From the NCBI GenBank assembly GCA_039654915.1, contig CM077598.1:76102041-76166040 (forward strand): 64,000 nt of DNA, in the 5' to 3' direction. Under the pieces are notes generated by a model that saw only the letters and a program-made list of their open reading frames with translations, was not told where the DNA came from and searched no databases. Origin of the DNA: Aquilaria yunnanensis. Its lineage: Eukaryota > Streptophyta > Magnoliopsida > Malvales > Thymelaeaceae. Numbering within the stretch: the first letter of the stretch is position 1; each line of letters starts with the position of its first letter. The position numbers and the translations under genes were made by a program. Below are positions 55,284 through 64,000 of this stretch, in pieces.

Positions 55284-58200
55284 TTTGGCGCCGTCTGTGG
55301 GAACCCGCTCGCAGATTGCCGTCGTTGAGACTCAGCGTTCTAAGGACAAGGGACTCCCAAGGTCCTCGTCCGCGCCTGAGATACAACCGGCTGCTGAGCA
55401 GACACTCCCAGAGACTTCTACGCCCGAGGAGGACCGCCCTCTGGTAATCACCATGAGCTTCTTGAGGGACTTTCAGCGCTCGGTCGTTGCTGAAATGACT
55501 CAGCAGATCGACCGAAGATGGCCACAGCAGTCACAGGCCCAGAAACCCTCCTCATCAACACGCCCTCGGGAGAGAAGCCCCAAGTCTACACACCGCAGTT
55601 CAGAAAGTGGAGATCCTCGCGGAGAATCATCCACAGAAGATATAGCCCTCGGGAAACGGCCTGTGGGACAAACCGGGTCCAAGCGACCGAGAGTCTCACA
55701 GCGAAGCAGTTCGTCGCCCGAGGCGAGGGCCCTGACCCCTCCGCGCCGAACTCGCTCCCCGAAAAGGCGCCGTCGATCACCCTCCCGCGAAAATGGTCCT
55801 AGCGCCACTGCGCTTATGGAAAGGATATTGGCACGGCTGGACAGAGTGGAAAAGCAAGTGACCAGAAAACCCGTTTGGGACAGGCTGTCGGGGGCGTTAT
55901 GCGAAGATGGCTCCCCGTTTATTCGCACCGTCGTTGAGGCAGCTATGCCAGGCGACTTCAGAGTGCCTAGGCTGGAGATCTATGATGGCCGGACTGATCC
56001 ACAGGCCCATCTGACGAAGTACAGGCGGAGCATGATAATGCACGGAGCTGATGACGCTACCATGTGCAAATGCTTTGAAGTCACCCTCACGGGCCCAGCA
56101 ACAGCATGGTACAATTCGTTGCCCCCAGGGACTATCACTGAGTTTCAGGAGTTGTCCACAGCCTTTACCCAGCAGTTCATTGGGAGCAGGCCGACGGCCA
56201 AAATGCCTGTACAAGATGTTCGACATAGAGCAGAGAAACGGAGAGACGATCCGAGACTATGTCGACCGATTCAACAGGGAAGCACTCAGCATCCCGGACT
56301 TCCGGCCCGAAATCCGCATCCTCGCTATGACACGGGGCCTTCGGCGTGACTCACAGCTGTTCTACGAGTTCTCAAAGGACCCCCCGGAGACCCTCGGAGA
56401 ATTTTACCGAAGGGCAGAGCAGCACATGACAGCCGAGGAATTGAGGATGGCGGGGCCGAAGTCTGATCATCACCGCGCCGAAGGGTCCAGCCAGCAAGCT
56501 CGGTATCTTTCTGAACACACAGGTTGACCACGGCGAATGCGAGGAAAGAAACCTCAAAGTTTCACACCCTTGAGCACGACACGGAGCAACATTCTCATGG
56601 CGCTGGAAAGGCAAGGGACGCAGATTCGGCGGCCAAAGGCCATGGCCGCCGATAATAAGAAGAATGCCAAGAAGTTCTGCCAGTTTCATCGCGACCACGG
56701 TCATGACACCGAAGACTGCTTCCAGCTGAAGAAGTACATAGAGTCGCTGATCAAACAGGGCCAACTTCGCAAGTATCTGCGGATGCCCTCCCCAAAAGGC
56801 AGAAAAGAGGAGGAAGAGAGGGCCGAAAACGAGGACTATGACTCCGACAGGCGGAGAAACAGAAGTCCAAAAAGGCACCTTCCACCTCCAGTAGGGGTCA
56901 TCCAAACCATCACCACGGGGCTCCCATCCTCGGAAAGAAAGCGGAAGGCCAGAGAAATTGCGGTTATGGAGTATCAAAGTCCATCAAAGAAATTGGCTCG
57001 CAAAGATGGCTCCACTGTCGTCTTCCCCCACGACGACCCGCTGCTGATAATGGCGAGAATAGGGAACTGGGACGTCAAGAGAGTGTTGCTTGATGATGGC
57101 TCAAATGCTGACGTCCTATTCTCGCACTTACTGCCGAGCTTGGGCATCACCAGCAGCGAGCTGAAACCTGTCACCACGCCCACCTTCGGCGTTGGGCCAT
57201 CCGAACTACCCGTCCTCGGATGGATCGACCTCCCTTTGATGATGAAAGGCACTTCGGTAGACGGAGCAGCTGAGTCGTACGCGTCCACAATGGCAAGATT
57301 CATCGTCATGGATGTCCCGTCTTCGTACAACGCCATCCTTGGAAGGCAGACTCAGGGGAACCTGCACATTCGCCCCGATGTGAAGTACTTGACTGTCACA
57401 TTCGCCACCAAGGATGGAGATGCAGAGGTCTTCATCGACCAAGCCGAGGTAAGAAAGGTGTTTGTAAAAACACGAAAGGCTCCGGCAAACAGCTCTACAC
57501 AAACGGTGGAGGCAAAGGCGCAGGAGAAAGGCAAAGAAGGAGATCCCGCAGAAGCAGAAACGGAAGCAGTAGATCTTGTCCCAGGACAATCTACCCGAAT
57601 AGGGAAGAGCTTGGCCAAAGGTGATAAGGAAAATCTTGTATCCTTTCTGCTAAAAAATAAAGATCTGTTTGCCTACTCGCCGAAAGACATGCCAGGAGTG
57701 AACCCTGGCATAATACAGCACAGCCTCAAAGTAAGCCCGGAAGCAAAACCTATCAGGCAAAAGAAACGAAGCATCTCAGCCCACAAAAGCAACTTTGTGA
57801 AAACCGAAGTCCAGCGCCTATTGGATGCTGAAGTTATCAGGGAGGTAAAATACCCCGAATGGTTAAGCAACGTGGTCATTGCCACAAAAGAAGGTAGCAG
57901 CAAACTCCGGATGTGCATTGATTTCAGAAACTTGAACGATGCTTGCCCGAAAGACTCATTTCCCCTCCCGCCAATAGATCAACTGGTAGATTCAATGGCC
58001 GAATACGGGCTCCTGAGCTTCCTAGATGCCTTCAGCGGCTACCATCAGATAAGGATGGACCCGGAAGATGAAGAGAAAACTGCCTTCATCACCGAGGGAG
58101 GAACGTACTGCTATATTAGAATGCCCTTCGGGCTGAAAAATGCAGGAGCCACCTACCAGAGACTGATGAACAAGGTCTTTAAAGACCAAATGGGGAGAAA

Positions 58201-60751
58201 CATGGAAGTATATGTTGATGATATGATAGTAAAAAGCAAGCTGCCCGGCTACCACGTTGCAGATTTGGAGGAAACCTTCCAAAAGCTCAGAGCCTTCGGG
58301 ATTCGCCTTAACCCCGAGAAGTGTATCTTCGGGGTGACGTCGGGAAAATTCTTTGGGTACATGGTATCCGAAAGAGGCATCGACGCCAATCCTGAGAAGA
58401 TTAAGGCTCTACTTGAGTTCCGAACTCCTGCCACAGTGAAAGACGTGCAGAGACTAATCGGAAGAATAACCTCTCTGAGCAGGTTTATTTCCAGGTACGG
58501 AGATAGGTGTCGACCTTTCTTCAAAATCCTCACAAAGGCAGCAAAGATGGAAGGCGACCTCGGAAGAAACAATCATCCCTGGGAAGGAGATTGCCAAAAG
58601 GCCTGGGAAGAACTCAAAGTCTACCTGGCCAGCCTGCCGACTCTGCGGCAACCTCGGGTGGGAGAACCCCTCGTACTGTACCTCGCCGTCACAGAAAAGG
58701 CCGTGAGCTCGGTCCTGATAAAAGAAGAAGGGCCGAAACAATGGCCGGTCTACTACGTCAGCAAGTCCCTGCACGGCGCCGAGGTCAGGTACCCTTTGCT
58801 TCAAAAAGCTATATACGCCTTGGTGCTTGCAGGAAGAAGGCTGCGACCATATTTCCAGGCTCACCCCATCATCGTCCGAAGTAGTCTACCACTACGGGAT
58901 GTCATGAAGAGAGTTGATCATTCGGGAAGGCTCTCCAAGTGGTGCATAGAGCTTGGCGAACACGAAATCACGTATGAGCCTCGGAAGGCCATAAAAGCCC
59001 AAGCATTGGCAGATTTTATCGCCGAAATACCCACCACTGAGGAGAACCACTCAGATCCGAAAGAAGGTGAGCCAGAATGGACCTTGCATGTTGACGGAGC
59101 CTCGGGGTCCGAACACCAGGGAGCTGGAATAGTTATCAGAGGACCCGAAGGCCTAGAGGTGATGAAGGCTATCAAGTTCAGCTTCAACGTCACCAATAAT
59201 GTGGCTGAGTATGAAGCCCTCATAGCGGGATTACGCTTGGCCAGAAAGATTGGCGTGAGAAACTTAAGGGCTCACAGCGATTCCCAGCTGGTAGTTCGGC
59301 AGACGGCAGGAGATTATGGGGCGAAGGACCCCATCTTGGCAAAATACCACGAGCTGGTAAGAAAACTCATCCAAGAGTTTGACGCCGTACGGATCGAAAA
59401 TGTACCCCGGCGGAATAACACTGAGGCAGATTGCTTAGCAAAGTCCAAAACATACACCGAGGTGCTAGACCATCCAAGCATCTCCGTGCTAAGCGTAACA
59501 ACCTCGGGAATGGGGTGGAAGGACCCCATAAAGAGATACCTCGCAGAGAATGAGCTTCCCGAAGACGCCGGCAATGCTGCAAGACTGCGAAGACGCGCCG
59601 GAAGATTCTTCCTGATTGGTGAAGAGTTATATCGGCAAGGATATGCAAATCCGCTGCAGAGATGTGTGGGCGAAGAGGATACTGAGATGGTCCTCGAAGA
59701 AGTCCACGAAGGCATGTGCGGCTCGCACATTGGAACTGATGCCCTTGCAGCAGTGATACTCCGCCAAGGATACTTCTGGCCTACCCTGAGAAAGGACGCA
59801 AGGCAGTTCGTCCAGAAGTGCGGTAGTTGCCAGAGACATGCAAAAATCCAGAGGATACCCTCAGAAATGGTAACGTCGGCAGACTATCCTTGGCCCTTCG
59901 CAGTCTGGGGTATAGACCTCATTGGGCCACTCCCCACAGCGCCCGGAGGCGTGAAATTCTGCGTGGTAGCAGTGGACTATTTCTCAAAGTGGGTAGAGGC
60001 AGAACCACTAGCAACTATCGCGGCAAAAGAAGTGCAGAAGTTCGTATGGAAAAACATCGTATGCAGATTTGGCATACCGAGGGTACTAGTAGCTGATAAT
60101 GGATCCCAGCTCATAGACAAAGGATTCCAGGAATTCATCAGCGACCTCGGAATAAAGATGCACTTCGCCCCAGTAGCTCACCCCCAAAGCAATGGGCAGG
60201 TGGAAGTATCAAACAGGACCATAAAAGATGGCCTGAAAAAGAGACTTGGGGAAGCCAATGGGAAATGGCCAGGAGAACTCCAAAGTGTATTGTGGAGCTA
60301 CCGAACGACGCCACGAAGAGCCACAGGGGAAACTCCCTTCTCACTCGTCTTCGGAACAGAGGCCATTATCCCAATAGAGATAGTTCAGCCTTCAATACGG
60401 GTGCAAGTATTTGATGAAGGCGGAAACGACCTCGGTCTGAGAACCAAGCTCGACCTTGTGGCCGAACACAGAGAAATAGCCGAGCTGAGAAGAAAAGCTT
60501 TCCAGCAAAGAGTGGCCGCGGCTATCAACTTAAAAGCCAGGCCAAAAGAAATAAAAAAAGGAGACCTCGTTCTCCGAAAGGCCGACTTTGCACCCCGAAG
60601 GCCATCTCACGGAGTACTTCGCGCAAATTGGGAAGGACCTTATCTGGTTCTCGCCGAAGTACGAAAAGGCGTGTACAAGCTTGGCGACGCCGAAGGCGTA
60701 GAATTGAAAAACACTTGGCATTCAGACGCCCTGAAAAGATTCTACGCCTAA
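55252..60751 (+). pseudogene. Gag-pol of element K, one frameshift and one stop in gag
   Basis: Collinear with A. An extra A at about 56212 (GTACAAGATG for GTACAGATG) shifts the frame inside Gag, and a TGA at 56525 replaces CGA. Downstream, 1404 codons (56537-60751) from the knuckle to the end of integrase are open, with the DDGS protease, YVDD and D,D35E residues present. Pol could be intact if made, but no continuous Gag-Pol can be produced. Confidence 0.95.
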
Positions 60752-60898
60752 GGTTGAGCGGAAGAAGTATATTGTACAAGAAATATTCTAAGTACAGAAT
60801 GGTCTAGAGAAGAATGGTCTTGAGAAAAATTTTCAAGTATACCAAATTGTCCAAGACAGATTTCCGCGAAGGTGCTCGCCACGAAAAAAGCGGTTGTG

Positions 60899-61393
60899 AC
60901 TTCCCGAAGCCCCTTGAGCCACTATGCTCGGGAAAAATGGGAAACAAGAATCTTGCAAAGGTACTCAGCATAATCAGTGCAGAGAAAATTTTCCGAACAC
61001 CCTTGAGCGAACATGCTCGGGAGAAAGGGAAAGCAAGAATCTCGCAAAAGTACACGCCAAAACAAAAGCAGAGGTAATTTCCGAACACCCTTGAGCGAAC
61101 GTGCTCGGGAAAAAGGGAATGAGCAATCTCGTGAAGATTTTCCTAAGTCCCTTGAGCAAATATGCTCGGGACAATAGGAAGACAGAAAAATTTGGCTAAA
61201 GGTTTTCCGAAGGCCCTTGAGCGAACATGTTCGGGATAAAAGGAAACAAAAAGCCTGCAAAAGACTTAGCCAAATTTTTACAAATTTTCCAGAAAGTCTC
61301 TTGAGCGAGCACGCTCGGGACAAAGGAAGGTAAAAAGTTTCTTTGGTTGCAGGTTTTCCGAAAGTCTCTTCAAGCGAACGTGTTCGGGACAGT
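60899..61393 (+). repeat. Hairpin-type tandem repeat array of element K
   Basis: Seven units, nearly identical to those in A and at the same offsets. It lies between the gag-pol stop (60751) and the antisense gene stop (61523). Confidence 0.88.
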
Positions 61394-61522
61394 GGAAATG
61401 AAGAAACTTGCAAGAAAGGACTTAGCCGAAAAGATTGTTCATTTAGAGCAAACGCTGCCTTACAAAAGAAGTGTCCAAAGAAGGAGCACGAAGGAGAAAA
61501 ATAAGAGGAGCCCTAAAACAAA

Positions 61523-63871
61523 CTAGGGAGAGCCGGGCGGACGAAGACCAGGAAGCTTCAGATGCTCGACCCTGGACCACTGCCACCGAGGTCCCTCAGG
61601 AATATTTAGGCCCTCCAGAAAAGAGAGGTCCAAATCTGGGAACCTCTGCAGCACCTGGTGCCGAGCGAGGCAGAAGCCGTCCTGAAAGGTGACCTTGGCC
61701 ATGTCGTCAGAAGTACGTTTTTGAATGCCAAGGACATTGACCTCGTCCCTCAGCTCAGCAACCTCCTCTTCGAGCTCGCTTATCCCCAGCATCTCTCCGG
61801 ACTCCTTCTTCAGAGCCTCGACCTCGGCTTGAAGAGCAGTGTTCTCGTCCGTCAACCTCGACGCAAGACTGTCGGAAACAGCCTTGTCCTTGACAAGATC
61901 TTCATTGGCGGCAAGCAGCTCCTTTACTTGGTCGCCGAGGTCGGCAATCTTCCGGGAGGAGTCCTTTTCAAGTTCTTCTCTTTTCTTCGAGAACTCCTCC
62001 CGAACGGCAGCAAGTTGCTGAGAACAATCCGCTGTCGGCTGCTGGTTGCTGGCGATCACCTTCGCAAGCGAAGCCTTCGCTTCACTGAGTTCCCGCGAAG
62101 TCGCATCCTTGGAGGCAGCCTGTCTGGCCACCCGAACTCGGAGATAACCAGCGTACTCCAGCAGCTACGGCAAGGCAAAAGTCCAGGTTAGTACAAGTCT
62201 AAACACTTAGAAAATTGAGGAAAAAAGTGTAAAGACTATACCTGAGCAGCATGCTCGGTGACTTTTGCGGCGAGGGTATTATCCCCCGGGTGAGCCGTCG
62301 CAATGGCCCGGAAGGAGGCATCAGTGGTCATCCCCTTCCAAATCTCTTTGGTCATCTTCGGACAATCGTCGGAGAACAGATTCATATCCTCCGTGATTGT
62401 CCAAAAGGGCTCCAAGGGGATCTTCCCCTCAGGGATTGTGGCATCGCGCAGGGCCCGTTTCCTCTCATGAATGGCCCTCCAGCCAACAGTAAGAGGCTCC
62501 CCTGAAAGTGAGAAGGAAGTTAGGAGCAAAAGAAAAATTCGCGAAAGGAAAAGGAGCTGAACTTCGGCTAAAGACATACCTGGAGGAACCTCGGAGACAG
62601 TGTCCTCGGGATCCTCGGGCCCCTCGGAAGAAAGACCCTTACCCTTCTGCCGGTACCGCTCCTCGGCGGTGGGTACTTCTACCACTACAGTGTTTCTGGG
62701 GGCCTCGAGGTCGGGAGGAGGCACCTCGGCGGAAGTAGCGGGGACCTCGGCCGGTGGAATTTCAACAAGACCAGCGTCTTCGCCAGCTTCTTCTTCCAAA
62801 AGCTCTGGCTGAGAAGGCTGGAGAGCCCTCCTAACTCGTTTCGCCGAGGGCCCCGCCCCTGTCGTCTTCCTTCTTCGGGAAGCCGCCTTCTTTGTCTGCT
62901 CCCCCTTCTCCACTTGGCCAGAAAAGAGGGCCTTGTAATAAGCGGCAGCCCCATCGCCCATCTCTGAAAAAGAGAAGAAATATCAGCGTAAGTCCGAGGA
63001 AAAAGTATAAAGGGATGGAAGATTACTCACTCTCGGCAAAAGTTACGAAAGAAGTCTCCCCCTTAAGGAGCTTGACCAGCCAGGAGTCCTTCCCGGCAAT
63101 GGCGGGAGCGGGCATATTGAGGTCGGTCACGTGCTCCTTAACCACTTTCAGCTCCCGAAGGACTTCTTCGGTCATCAACCTCCAGTTGATAGGAAAGGGG
63201 TAAAGAGCACGAGGAGAGACCTCGGGAGCCCAGTCAGCGACTGCCCGAATGCGGGCGTCGAAATCCGCGAACACGGAAGCCAACGGTGGGGTCAGCAGCA
63301 TCCTCGGATCAACGACGTCTGCGTTCAGCACTCCTTGAGCCCACCTGGTCGGGACATCAGACCAGTTCTTATCCACCTTGAGGAAAAAGAACTTAGGCTG
63401 CCACCCCCGCCAGCTGTCCTTCGTGTCGAAGGTGAAGGTGAATTTTTTGCTCCCGGATCCCCGAGGCAGCAGGAAATAGAAGCCACCCTTCGGGACCACA
63501 TAGAGCTTGTAGTACTGCATGAAAATGATGAAGTGGGGCTCTATCCCGAACACGCCACACATGCAGAGGTAGGCGTTAAAATAGCAGTACGCGTTCGGGG
63601 GAAGCTGGTTCACAGCAATGCCATGGAATTGGCAGAACTCACAAACCACCTTCGGGGGAGGATACCGAAGACCGGCCTTCAGTTGGGCTCGGAAGACGGT
63701 AACCTCGTCGCCACGGTTTGAAAAAGCAAAATGGCTAGAACGAGGCAGTCTGGTCACAGCGTAAGACGGAAGAAAGAATTTTTTCTTCCACCTCTCTAGT
63801 TTTTCGGGGGTGGTACAGCAAGGATGGGCCAGAAGAGGTTTCCAGCTCTCGGGAACAGGCATCGCAGACAT
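61523..63871 (-). CDS. Antisense four-exon gene of element K (Transposase_28-like plus coiled coil)
   Basis: Exons 63031-63871, 62580-62963, 62242-62501 and 61523-62164, the same lengths as in A and B, with GT...AG introns of 67, 78 and 77 bp and a 708-codon open frame. Differences from A are scattered substitutions (for example VTFAESE for ETFAESE near the end of exon 1). The promoter with its TATA box would be just outside the window, near 64160. As in B, this gene is open while gag in the same element is broken. Confidence 0.8.
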
Positions 63872-64000
63872 GAAAAAAAGTTTGAGATGGAAAAGAAAAT
63901 AGTTTCCAGAAAAAACTCAGAAGACGAGTTTGTAAAAAACAACAGTTTTCCAGAAAAACTCAGAAAAACAGAGGAATCAAGTACTCTGGAAATCAAAACC
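63872..64000 (-). other. 5' untranslated region of the antisense gene of element K
   Basis: Pyrimidine-rich on the gene's strand (runs of TTTTC and CTGGAAA motifs), the same as the leader in A and B. No other feature is seen before the window ends. Confidence 0.6.

Larger units (their letters stand above)
54417..64000 (+). mobile_element. Tat-lineage Ty3/gypsy element K, 3' end outside window
   Basis: 5' LTR, primer site, gag-pol, hairpin array and antisense gene are all present in the order seen in A; A and K are offset by a constant 29997 bases from gag-pol's end to the antisense start. By that offset the 3' LTR should start near 64712. CTATA (54412-54416) precedes the LTR as the presumed target duplication. 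K inserted in LTR J2. Confidence 0.95.

Overview
This window is plant nuclear DNA made almost entirely of LTR retrotransposons inserted into one another; I see no host gene, rRNA, tRNA or CRISPR. The plant origin follows from the element families: Ty3/gypsy Tat-lineage elements with a second RNase H and an extra antisense gene, a chromovirus-type integrase, and a long Copia-like LTR. I cannot name the species.

Layout. An old chromovirus-like element on the minus strand (element D) is the base of the stack: probable 3' LTR left of 4283, integrase pieces at 4301-4796, 5647-5835 and 38859-39524. A solo LTR (4797-5646) and Tat element C (5836-38853, plus strand) sit inside it. C is split by Tat element B (13444-35797, minus strand), and B's 5' LTR is split by Tat element A (24393-35581, plus strand). 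Each insertion has a 5-bp target duplication (CATAC for C, CCAGC for B, GGCAG for A). By my eye-alignment the LTR pairs differ by about 3.9% (C), 1.4% (B) and 0.35% (A), which agrees with the nesting order. To the right, D is broken again by Tat element E (39525 on), which holds a solo LTR (41639-42505) and element G (43283 on). G holds a 289-bp foldback insert (45728-46016) and the H/I elements (46349-53171). I is cut by a Copia-like LTR (J2, 53172-54416), which is cut by Tat element K (54417 to beyond the window). A separate copy of the J LTR is a solo LTR at 1450-2867.

Tat element plan, best seen in A: LTR of about 867 bp (TGAT...ATCA), primer binding site, one uninterrupted gag-pol frame (1832 aa: Gag, zinc knuckle, protease, reverse transcriptase, degenerate RNase H, second archaeal-type RNase H, D,D35E integrase, no chromodomain), an array of seven degenerate hairpin-like repeats, then a four-exon gene on the opposite strand with its own TATA box and G-box, then polypurine tract and 3' LTR. 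The antisense gene (708 aa: a gypsy-associated Transposase_28/PF04195-like N-terminal region plus a C-terminal coiled coil) is open in A, B and K with identical exon lengths, although gag-pol is broken in B and K. Gag-pol supplies the replication machinery; the role of the antisense protein is not known to me.

The most notable points are the intact spliced antisense gene, the hairpin array lying where the two converging transcripts end, the foldback insert carrying tRNA-like box A and box B sequences, and the dated nesting series.
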